Source: Gigaspora rosea
Taxonomy: Eukaryota > Glomeromycota > Glomeromycetes > Diversisporales > Gigasporaceae
Assembly: GCA_003550325.1 (NCBI GenBank)
Contig: QKWP01000115.1
Coordinates: 406,487-470,486 of the forward strand
Direction of reading: 5' to 3'
DNA length: 64,000 nucleotides
The position numbers and the translations under genes were made by a program. The notes beneath the pieces were generated by a model that worked only from the letters and a program-made list of their open reading frames with translations, ran no database searches and had not been told where the DNA came from. Below, in pieces: positions 48,530 through 58,603 of the stretch. Position 1 is the first letter of the stretch, and the number at the start of each line of letters is the position of its first letter.

Positions 48530-48985
48530 TTAGAGTTATAGTATATATATAATAAAATCAACCCAAAATAAAAGTTTAATATATAAATACTAAATTCACT
48601 TAATTAGTAGTCCGCAGTTAAAGGGAACAAATTTCATAGTAAAAATCGGCGGGCATGTGACTATTACCTTATATAGTAAGTGGAACGTCATGTGCTTCAA
48701 TTCATAAGAAAAAACTCTATAGTAAACAATTGAAAAATACTCATATCTTATGATCTATCAAACCGATTTTTGATGATTTTACTACCATTAGAATCACAAG
48801 AATTTGCTCTACAACTTTCAATTAAGCAATAAGAAAGAGTTACTTAATAAAAAAATTACTTTTATATGTAAGCAAGCCCCATTCGCACACTATAGAAATT
48901 TACTATTAAATTCCGCCGTGATTTATTATAAAATGTCGATCATTTTATACCCTTTATCTGCGATCTTCCACTTAAATTTCTTTTC
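48530..48985. other. No gene; fragments of repeats
   Basis: 48530-48600 is a part-unit of the 48990-50540 array. 48760-48830 carries the inverted AAAATCGGTTT...TTGTAGAGCAAA core shared with the fold-back element at 6189. The rest is unremarkable. Confidence 0.5.
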
Positions 48986-48989
48986 TATC

Positions 48990-50540
48990 TACAACATATA
49001 TCAATCATCAAAATTTTGACTAACATTTAATGAATTATACAAAAATAGAAATGGAAGTTATTTAAGAGATGAAGATCTATATACAAATTGGTATATAAAA
49101 AATTTATCTTCTAATGTGACAATATGATAAAATAAACCCCAAACTAGGTTTTATAAAAATTCAGAATCCATTTATGTCTGTTTCCACTTACAATATATAT
49201 AATCATCCTTTTTTTGTAAAATCTTCATAACATGTTAGGAATTAAGTAGATATGAATTTGCCTAGTTAAATTAGAGTTAGAGTTATAGTGTATATAAGAT
49301 AAAATTAATCCCAAAATAGGGTTTATTATATAAATGCTTAATTTATTTAAATTTTATTTTTATCTACAACATAAATATATGTTGTAAGTGGAAATGGAAT
49401 TAAATTGATTCTGGATTTTTATAAAAAACTCATTCTGGGGTTGGTTTTATCATATTCTAAATTGTGATATTTTTGTATATAGACCTTTATCTCTTAGATA
49501 ACTTTCTATATTTGTATAATTTTAAATATTAGTCAAAATTTGTATAAACTTTATAATTGATATATAATTATCCCTTTTTGTAAAATCTTTATAACATATT
49601 GGGAATTAAGTAGATTTGGATTTTCCTAGTTAAATTGGGGTTTAGGATTATGGTATGCATATGATAAAATTAACCCCAAATTAGAAGTTTAATATATAAA
49701 TGCTAAATCCACTTAAATTTCATTTTCATTTACAACATATATATATGTTGTAAGTGAAAACGGATTCTGAATTTTTATAAAAAAACTATTTTGGGTTAAT
49801 TTTATCATATTGTCACAATTTGAAATTGTGGTATTAGAAGATTCGAATTTTCTACATACCAATTTGTATATAGATCTTCATCTCTTTAATAACATTCCTA
49901 CTTTTGTATAGTTCATTAAATATTAGTCAAAATTTTGATGATTGACATATAATCATCCCTTTTTGTAAAATCATAACACGTTAGAAATTAAATGGATTTG
50001 GATTTTTCTAGTTAAATTAGGCTCCAAAATAGGGTTTAATATATAAATACTGAATCCACTTAACTTTTATTTTCACCTACAATATATATATATGTTGTAA
50101 GTGGAAACAGAATTAAATGGATTCTGAATTTTTATAAAAAACTATTTTAGAACTGATTTTATCATATTGTTACAATTCGAAATTGTGACATTAGAAGATT
50201 CGAATTTTCTACATACTAATTTGTATATAATCGTCATCTCTTAGATAACTTTTATTTCTATTTTTGTATAATTCATTAAATATTAATCATGATTGACATA
50301 TAATCATCCCTTTTTGTAAAATCTTCTTCATAACACATTAGAATTGTGATTTTGGATTTTCCTAGTTAAATTAGGGTTAGGATTATAGTATGCATATGAT
50401 AAAATTAACCCAAAATAGGGGTTTAATATATAAATACTGAATTCACTTAAATTTCGTTTCCATATATATATGTTGTAAGTGGAAACGGATTCTGATTTTT
50501 ATAAAAATCCCATTTTGGGAATAATTTTATCATATTGTCA
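48990..50540. repeat. Four-unit tandem array, unit 350-385 bp
   Basis: The marker AATxATCCxTTTTTGTAAAA lies at 49201, 49568, 49951 and 50302. Each unit also has TTAAATATTAGTCA, CTAGTTAAATT(A/G)GGGTT, an ATATATATGTTGTAAGTGGA word with its partner TTTCATTTxCATxTACAAC forming a local inverted repeat, and TTTTATCATATTGTCACAAT. Diverged single copies of the first half lie at 37330-37520, 52945-53095, 59395-59600 and, inverted, 63040-63230. Confidence 0.85.
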
Positions 50541-50574
50541 CAATTAACTTGCTGATAAATATAATACCATACTT

Positions 50575-50645
50575 ATCATATTGAGTTAGTGCTTGTACCC
50601 GGATAACTCTTTATCCGAAAGGTTGTAACCTTTAACAAAATCTAA
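50575..50645. other. Two adjacent small hairpins
   Basis: GGATAACTCTTTATCC (50600-50615) and AAAGGTTGTAACCTTT (50618-50633) are perfect short stems next to each other. They could belong to a structured RNA, but no known RNA family is recognised. Confidence 0.35.
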
Positions 50646-50699
50646 TGACCAGCCCCATTCAAATAAAAGAATAATGGTTATATCTGAATATATTATAAT

Positions 50700-52689
50700 T
50701 AGAGATGGGAAAAATGCGCATTTTATAATAAAATGTGTATGAATGCGCATTAATGTGATACTGCATGATAAAAAATTTTTTTAAATTTTTATCTTTATTA
50801 TTGATAATATATCTAAATAAAGATACTACATATTGATTCTGAATAAGAATTTGCCTACATATATAATTTTTACAAATTAGCTAATTGTAAACTTCATCGT
50901 TGCTTATCTTTTATATAATTTGAGAATATACTAGCAACTGGCCCGTGGCACTGCCATGGGAGCTTTGTAAAAAGCTTTAAAATCTTAGTTAAAATCTGTA
51001 AATTCTCATTATAAATATGCTGAGATAGTTTGCATTGGATCGTCACAAAAAAATTCTGTTACTAAACAAACCATTCTATTAACTACAGTATGTAGTTAAG
51101 ATTGAGTTGGTTTGTATTAAAATTATAACATGAAATAGTCGCAATAATTACAGATTTAAATAGTATCGACATCTTAATTTAAATTTCTCACAGTCTGATT
51201 ACGGTCTTTGACTATAGCAAATCAAAAATGGAAGTGCAATTAAAAATTTTTTTTTTATTCTCATTATTAAGCAGAGCCAATTACCCTCTATTATACACTT
51301 ACATATGAAATTAGTAGATATTTTTGTGCAGACAGAACATATGTGACTGCGGGATAATTTTATTTTGTTTTGATTGATTCACTTACAATGTCATTTTTTG
51401 CAAGTACAGAATTTGTATTATCATTCACCGACACATTTCTTCACAATTATATTAATTGTTAATGAATTCAAATTGTGATGACATTCTTGATTATAACTTG
51501 CTCATCGATATATTAGCCTTAACATTTTGACAACAGGTTATATAACAAATCAAAAAGCATTAAAGCACAATAACTTGATTATATTACTACAGTATATTGG
51601 TTTTAGTACACTGATCACCTTTTGAACATATCCGTGATTTTATTGGTTGGTAGATCGACATAAAACTACGAATCGCTAAGAAAATTAGTTGATTATCAGA
51701 TAATCTAGGCGGCATAAAATTACGACCAAAAATTCTAGAAATCAATCATCTAAATATTTGGTTGAATGTAAATTTTTTTATATTTCTTTACAAAAAGTGT
51801 TAAATTTTGATTTGATAAAAATAAGCCACTTAATAACGCTGATAATGCACTATTAAATACAAAATTTTTGCCAAAATGAGTATTTTTTAGTATTTTATCA
51901 TTATAATTTAATCTTATAAATAAAATTGCCAATTATTGTAATAATAAAATGCTAATATTGGCAATATGATTGCAATAATTTAGTACAAATAAAGGCCTAA
52001 AACTTACCAATATTTAACTAATATATTAGGTAGTTAATAGTGCTGATAATAAAGTAATTTTGTAATAAATTATTAAAATAACTAATTTAGTATCAATAAT
52101 GTGCTTTTTATTGCTTATATTTGGCTAATTATTGCAAATTTGAAAATTCCAAAATTTTGTAAAGTTACTAATATATTTACTATTTTTTTTTTTAATCTTA
52201 TGTTTTATCTATCGCGGAGCATTTGTCGTGTTCTTGCACTTGTTCATTATTCTTGCACTTATTCTTGAACTCAAGACCATTATACAGTACAAAACGTTTT
52301 CAAATTCGTAACCTTTTTTTGGCCCAAAATAGTTTGTAAATATTAGGCAATCAAACAACAAAAGTAAATTTGGCCAATTCACGTTCCACGATTTTTTGTT
52401 GTTTAAAGGGCGTTAATAAGGGCGTTAAAAAATGATATAATAATTACTCAAATGTTTAATAATTACTCGACCATGATAATCGTCATAATCATCTTGATAC
52501 GACCAATCAAAAATGTTAAAGCGAGCAGATCCAGAATTGAAGTATATAGATAGATTAGAATGTTAATTACGCTTATCTTATATTTAATTTTCTATATAAA
52601 ATTTTGATGGGATAAAATGCGCATGATTCGGAAACATGCATTCATGCGCATGATTGAGGAATCATGCGCACGCATGAAACCCATCTCTA
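50700..52689. mobile_element. 2-kb hAT-like element with ATGCGCATGA words
   Basis: ATTATAAT is duplicated exactly at 50692-50699 and 52690-52697. The ends are TAGAGATGGGAAAAATGCG and, inverted, TAGAGATGGGTTTCATGCG. Subterminal regions iterate ATGCGCAT(GA). The 1.8-kb interior has ordinary composition (CTGGCCCGTGGCACTGCCATG near 50938) but no recognised protein, so it is non-autonomous. The TIR equals that of the element at 59131-60116. Confidence 0.92.
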
Positions 52690-52699
52690 ATTATAATGC

Positions 52700-53800
52700 A
52701 TCAACCAAATAAAGTAACTCTATATAAAAAATGATTTATGCAAAAAGTTTGTACTTTGTACATTTTATTCTAACTTAATTAGTCGTCAGGTGTCATTAAT
52801 GGCCAGACAAAGAGATCTAGGTGTATTTCGGAAATAAATAAGAGTTTAAAAAATCTTATTTGTGCATCAAAATTTTAAATCGAAAAATGAAATGGGGGGG
52901 GGTGTTTAGAGACTCCCATTTGACGAAATAAGTAAAAATTTTTTATTATGCAGATCAATAAACTATTTAATATATGTCAATCATCAAGTTTACACGGATT
53001 ATGACTAATATTTCTATCTACAAATGGGGTGAACTAATCGGGAAATTCGAATCTTCTAATGTCACAATTTTGACTTGTGACAATATCATATTTTTGTATG
53101 GTAGTTCATGAGATGCTATTATATTAGGGATTATTACATTCGGGATGATATATTCACGGAATTGCGATTCTTCATGATTATAATTTTTTCTGCATTGATA
53201 AAGTTATCGCTGTTCGCAAAATGAAGTGATTATCTTAATAAAAATTTGATGCAAATAAATTTTTCAATTTTAAATTTTTTTTTATATCAATATCTTCAAA
53301 ATAAAGTAAACCCTCTCTATAATCACATAATTGGTTTCAAGAAATTCAGTGCTTATAAAGAATTGTGTTTATATATAGGTTAAGTTTTTTATATGTTTTT
53401 ATTTAAGTTGGTTCTAAAATTAGTGTGATCATAAGCAAATGCGACCTATGTAAAGTTTGACCATAATTCCTATATTCTCAAAAACAATTTTGCACAAATT
53501 ATGAGCTATAATCTGCAAAACTCGATCAAATGTGCATCATTTTATAAACAGCGATAATTAAAATTTTTTTTCTTATTTCACTTGTATTTTGTAAAAATGA
53601 ATTATAAACTCAATGGCTTATAAAAATTTTTGGTAAATAAACTTAATTTGGTAATGCTTTAGACTTTTTGACTTTTGGTAATTGTACTGTACATCATTAT
53701 TATTCTCGCTCGGATTTTTTTATTAAACAATATGTAGATACATGATGGGAGTAGTGCTCCACTTCACTACTTTCTCTTCTGCTATTGCATATTGTGCTCA
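52700..53800. other. No gene; repeat fragments
   Basis: 52945-53095 is a diverged half-unit of the 48990 array. 53328-53465 has ACCCTCTCTATAATCACATA and a weak inverted partner TGCGACCTATGTAAAGTTTG, resembling a decayed relative of the CAGTCAGACC TIR elements. Nothing coding is seen. Confidence 0.45.
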
Positions 53801-53815
53801 CAATTTCATGTTTAC

Positions 53816-53872
53816 AATTTCATGTTTACAATTGTATGTTCACAATTGTATGTTCACAATTGTATGTTCACG
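53816..53872. repeat. Minisatellite, 14-bp unit CAATTGTATGTTCA
   Basis: Five units of CAATT(G/T)(T/C)ATGTT(C/T)A in a row, the first two in the TTTCATG form. Confidence 0.85.
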
Positions 53873-53877
53873 TGACG

Positions 53878-54055
53878 AAGCATGAATGATGATCGAAAGT
53901 ACGCTATGGTGAGGCGCCTTCTACTTTCAAGAACCATAAATAAGGATCGAAAGTACGAGCCAACGCTATGGTATGGCGCTTTCTGCTTTCACAAGAATCA
54001 TGAATGAGAAATCGAAAGTAAGAGCCAACGCTATGGTGTGGCGCCTTCTACTTTC
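53878..54055. repeat. Three tandem hairpin units of about 60 bp
   Basis: GAAAGTA...GCCAACGCTATGGTxTGGCGCCTTCTACTTTC occurs at about 53896, 53959 and 54013. In each unit GAAAGTA pairs with TACTTTC and GCC with GGC, leaving a CGCTATGGT loop. CATGAATGA spacers separate them. The variants keep the stems, which suggests either recent duplication or selection for folding. Confidence 0.75.
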
Positions 54056-54059
54056 AAAA

Positions 54060-55600
54060 ATTTTTTTTGCGAGTTTGAGCCTACGTTGTGCATAATGCAT
54101 TCCACTCGCTACTCATGATAATGGACAACAGGGCATAAGGTACAATAGGTGAGTGTGGGTGGACGGATGGGTCTAACACGAAGAAGCCAAATTGAAATCG
54201 TGCAGCGAAGAGAACAAGTGAACAAGTAAAAAAGCACACTTCCCCAATTTACGCCAACATGCATACCAGGAACGGTGTTTTCCGTAGGTGAAAACGGAGA
54301 GCATGGTTTACCAAAATGTGCGTCCACAAAATTTTGCATTTGGTTGGTTGCCACAGTTGGCTATAATTTCTAAATATGTAAACTCAGATAATTTCGGGGT
54401 TGCTCAGCCATTTAAAGTGTTACCATTATGACTAAATAGTGGTAAATTTTAGTTGCTTGGCCGCTAATGTGCCAACATTTTTGCATTTAATGATTGGTGT
54501 TATGAAAAGTTTGATCAGCGTAAGTGTAGCCAATGTGATCATGTCACGTTTTGCGCAATCATACCAGCAACGGAGTGCAACGTAGTTTATGGTTATCTGA
54601 GGAGTGAAATGATGTGAAAAAATACGGTTCTTTGATTGATTATATTTTCACATGACATTGTGGAATGCGATGGTCCGATTTGCATTTTATATTAAACCGG
54701 TTTGATATGGCTTTTGTACGTGCTATTCGTACATTATTATCCCTTCCAAAAGACTATTTTAAGTAAGTATTTCAAGTTTAAGTTATGCCTCGTTTTTAGT
54801 TTGATTTATTTCTGATATTACCGGTTTGTCTATTGATGATTTCTAAAAAAAAAAATCGAAAATGGCTTAAAATCGATAAAAATGTACAATAAAAATTGCG
54901 CGTTTTATCAATGGCGATAATAATAATTATTAATAGTCTCTTTTTCATTGATCTTTGACGTGATCGATTCATGATTACTAATTAATTATTACCTTCATGA
55001 TCCCGACCTGATCGAACATCATATGGGACACTTGTCGGTCGATCTGATCCAAGTATTCAAAAATATATATATATATATTTTTATAATATTTACTAACGCT
55101 ATTTACGACTCTGCCCATACAAGAATGCTTCTTATACCGCGTTTCATAATCACACTGAATAAGTTAAGCTTTTAGACGCAATTAAACGATTGAACGCTAA
55201 AAAAATTCTATACAAATTTAACTTGTAATTATAAAATATTGAATAAACACAATATATTATTAAAATTTTATGCTTGATTAATTATATTATATAATGCTGT
55301 ACATAGCGCTGGCACATGACCAATTAAATTGCTAATATAATTAAGTAATGAATTCATACGTCTCCCTATTTGAATTTATTGATGTGACCTAGTATGTGCC
55401 AACTCTGTGCCATACACATATAGGCTATGTAAATAATTTATTAGTTAATATTAATAAACTGTTATAACGTTTAATTTTTTAAAACTTTTAAAATAATCTA
55501 CTAATTCTTCCGTTTCTGGTTTTGCGTGACAGCGCCGCGCAGCTACCTTATTTAACAAATCTCAATAATATCATCATTCTTACTATAAATTGTTATCTAT
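54060..55600. other. No gene recognised
   Basis: Composition is less AT-extreme up to 54350. An 81-codon reverse frame (54109-54354) has no recognisable domain. 54360-55500 shows nothing beyond AT-rich sequence. At 55509-55545 GTTTCTGGTTTTGCGTGACA...GCGCAGCTACC resembles GTTCCTGGTTTTGCGCAACT...GCGCAGCTAC at 57920-57955, a small dispersed repeat. Confidence 0.5.
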
Positions 55601-55610
55601 AAGGTAGCTG

Positions 55611-56560
55611 TGCAGCGTGTGACGCAGTACAGGACCAGTATGATCAGTCTATGTAAACTCAAAAATAATTTATTAGTGGTCATCCAATATTGGTCAAAAA
55701 TATCAACTACTAAGTCGATGTTACAAAAACCTGTTAGCCTGCTTAGTCGACTAACGCTTAAAATATCGCACATTTTGACATTTCGAGCCATTCCGTGCTA
55801 ATCGTGCGTATCATACACGATGTGCATGATGCACATATACATATGTGCCTAAATTATCTAATTAGTCTATATAGTGCCGAAATTAATTTTCATATTTGCC
55901 GAAATTATTACCGACTCTTTTCATCAAAATACATCATATAGTATAATTATTTTGGAGAGTTTCATATAAAAAATTTAGCAGTGCTAATATTGCTAAAAAT
56001 ACTTTTTTTTTCAAAAATAATTTAGGCACACATGAATAGATGCACATGTTGCAAATGACTTGCACATGTTAACAATATTAAATTGATGTACTTTTTGATC
56101 AATGTGCAGCGTGTGACGCAGTACAGGACCAGTACGATCAGTCTATGTAAACTCAAAAATAATTTATTAGTGGTCATCCAATTTTGATCAAAAATATCAA
56201 CTACTAAGTCGATGTTACAAAAACCTGTTAGCCTGCTTAGTCGACTAACGCTTAAAATATCGCACATTTTGACATTTCGAGCCATTCCGTGCTAATCGTG
56301 CGTTCATACACGATGTGCATGATGCTATGTGCCTAAATTACCTAATTAGTCTATATGGTGCCGAAATTAATTTTATATTTGCCGAAATTATTACCGACTC
56401 TATTCATCATATAGTATAATTATTTTGGAGGGTTTCATATAAAAAATTTAGCAGTGCTAAATATTGCCAAAAATACTTTTTTTCAAAAATAATTTAGACA
56501 CACATGAATAGATGCACATGTTGCACATGTTAACAATATTAAATTGATGTACTTTTTGTA
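55611..56560. repeat. Tandem duplication with 494-bp period
   Basis: TGCAGCGTGTGACGCAGTAC starts copies at 55611 and 56105. They agree through AGTCGACTAACGCTTAAAAT, TTCCGTGCTAATCGTGCG and GCCGAAATTATTACCGACTC, with few substitutions and some deletions in copy 2. Both copies open the same reverse 60-odd-codon frame, but it overlaps a forward frame and looks incidental. Confidence 0.9.
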
Positions 56561-56855
56561 GACCCCAGATAATTTTATACCCACTTTTATTATAGATGCT
56601 TGACGCAGCTGATGAAGAACGACGAAGCTTTGACGCAACCCGACGAAACCATAAGTTTCGTCACTGACGCATGAAATGACGCACCTCAACCATATTTTTA
56701 AGGTGACGTGAACAGTTGCGTAAAAAAACAGGTCACGTGAGTCGCGTCAGGCATCATTAACTTTATACATATTACATGTAAAACATTTAAATTTTACTTA
56801 AACTTTTACATTCCAGATTAGACTATACTAGAGGTTAGACACGGATGCAAAATTG

Positions 56856-56900
56856 TCACCCGGGTCACCCGTGTGATTTGAAATCGGGTGACCCGGGTGA
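56856..56900. repeat. Perfect 16-bp inverted repeat of the GGGTGACCC word
   Basis: TCACCCGGGTCACCCG (56856-56871) pairs exactly with CGGGTGACCCGGGTGA (56885-56900) across 13 bp. The same word fills the ends of the nested hAT-like element at 14546-15805. TTAGACACGGATGC just before could be an old terminus. Confidence 0.8.
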
Positions 56901-56904
56901 AAAT

Positions 56905-57365
56905 GGTTGCTATAATGTCCTGGAGTTGAGAGAAGTGAGCCTCTTCAAACAGTGGATTATTGGGTGAACAGATTACAAGATCAAAGTGTGATTATACGCA
57001 TGCCAGTAATGATTGCCGTGTGTACGAATAATTGGAGTGTTCAGTCAACTATGCAAAACAAAAACTATATAAGAATTAATTTTTAAGATCTTATGATCAG
57101 AATAGTAATCAGATAGTGACGGGGGTTATTTATATTTAATTAATAGTAAAGAATGCCTTGTGGGCTTTCGGATGTCTAGAGCAAATAGTTCTATTTTTTC
57201 TCAATTATTTTAGCGTAATCGATTTTTCAAAGCCTTTATGACGAAGTTACGTTATAAAACCTCATTACTCTTACCATTATACTCGGATTAATCTTATTTA
57301 TCACTACAAAAAAAGATGTTGCATTTAGTTGTTACTCTTTGACATCTCATTGTCCCCTTAAAAAC
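56905..57365. other. No gene recognised
   Basis: Ordinary-looking sequence with no long open frame, repeat or RNA gene that I can identify. Confidence 0.45.
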
Positions 57366-57370
57366 TATTA

Positions 57371-57537
57371 CAGTTAGACTTTTTAAGTGCACCCTCTCTA
57401 AGTGCACACCCTTTCTAAATGCTCGCTTAAGTGCTGGCCCAAATATATACTTAACCTCTATACTTTTTCTTATTATTCTCTAAATGCATGTTATGAAAGT
57501 GTGGTCCCAAGGGCGTGCACTTAGAGAGGTCTGACTG
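57371..57537. mobile_element. 167-bp MITE with CAGTxAGAC ends and TA duplication
   Basis: TA flanks both ends (57369-57370, 57538-57539). The left end CAGTTAGACTTTTTAAGTGC and inverted right end CAGTCAGACCTCTCTAAGTG match at 16 of 20 positions. Same terminal wording as 30137-31816, so a Tc1/mariner (pogo-type) non-autonomous element. Confidence 0.85.
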
Positions 57538-58032
57538 TATTATTGTTCTCGCATTACATAACCTTAAAATTAATACCTTATCGATGCCCTCTCTACATTG
57601 GTTCGTAAACTAACTCTTAAATTGATTGCATAATTAATCAGACAAATTAAGTGATATCCTGACTCGGATCCAAATAATTAGTGACCTCACGTAACTTGCA
57701 TATATTAATTTTATAAAAATAAAACTATGAAATGACACTGAACATATTCGCCTTACCGATTGCAAATCAAAATTTGGTTACCATAAACAGCCAACTAGTA
57801 TATCCGGATGGTTACAATAGTTATATAAACAAAATCTAATGGGTGTTCAGAAAAAATTATATTAGATAATTCTATCTGTACATAATATCCAGCATCATAA
57901 CATACTGACTTCCCCGTTCCTGGTTTTGCGCAACTACATTGCGCAGCTACTTATTTTTAAAACTGTTCACATAAATTATGCGTACAATGTGCACAAGATT
58001 CATTGGGATCAGATTTTATACACTGCTCTGAA

Positions 58033-58603
58033 ACAAATTTCGCCCAATTTGATCTGCAAGTGATCATCAAAACTCATCTTTTTGAAAAGTGCAATAATAA
58101 AGATTTTAAATTTATAATGAACCATTTTAGGATTGTACCCAGGTAAAAATGGCAAACTTATATAGCTATAACGATTTACCCAGATCGCCGAGTAAAATTT
58201 TCTACAATCTTTAAATTATATGCTTTTCTTCCGACAAAATTCATAATGAAAATTAGTTGAAAAATTGAATGGCTTTCCTTATAAATTTATTATAAATGTA
58301 TAATTTATAAATTTAAAATTGTTTCGTCAGATCGAAATATTATCGGACTTACTATAATCAGCAGCGTATGATACTTGTAAGCCAAATGGTTTTCTATATT
58401 AATATGCAATTGCAGATTTAATAAAAAAACTCAACATTAGCGTTAATAGTTCTTCTAATCATACAAATTTTTAAATATTGAAATTTGTTAAGTAGTATAA
58501 AGTTAAAAAACCGAAGTCTGATTTCTTCTCATATATGAATACATGGAAATATTTTTCAATTTTTTTGTCGCATTTTAACTTTTGAACAACCAGTACATCC
58601 ATT
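58033..58603 (+). promoter_or_regulatory. Upstream region of copy 2, duplicate of 43787-44383
   Basis: Nearly identical to the upstream region of the intact gene, including ATCGCCGAGTAAAATTTTCT and TTATCGGACTTAC(C/T)ATAATC. It differs by a few substitutions and by one deletion and one insertion near 58070-58150. It ends at the start codon of the broken copy. Confidence 0.65.

Noticed and set aside
50597-50635. Possible tRNA or structured RNA from two adjacent hairpins
   Set aside because: The stems do not assemble into a cloverleaf, and no anticodon arm or T-loop consensus is present.
54109-54354. 81-codon reverse frame in a less AT-rich patch
   Set aside because: No domain recognised and no splice or promoter support. 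Kept only as a note in the intergenic entry.
55597-56285. Similar reverse frames (MARNVKMCDILSVSRLS...) in two places
   Set aside because: They are the same tandemly duplicated DNA read twice, overlap a forward frame, and carry no recognisable domain or splice context.
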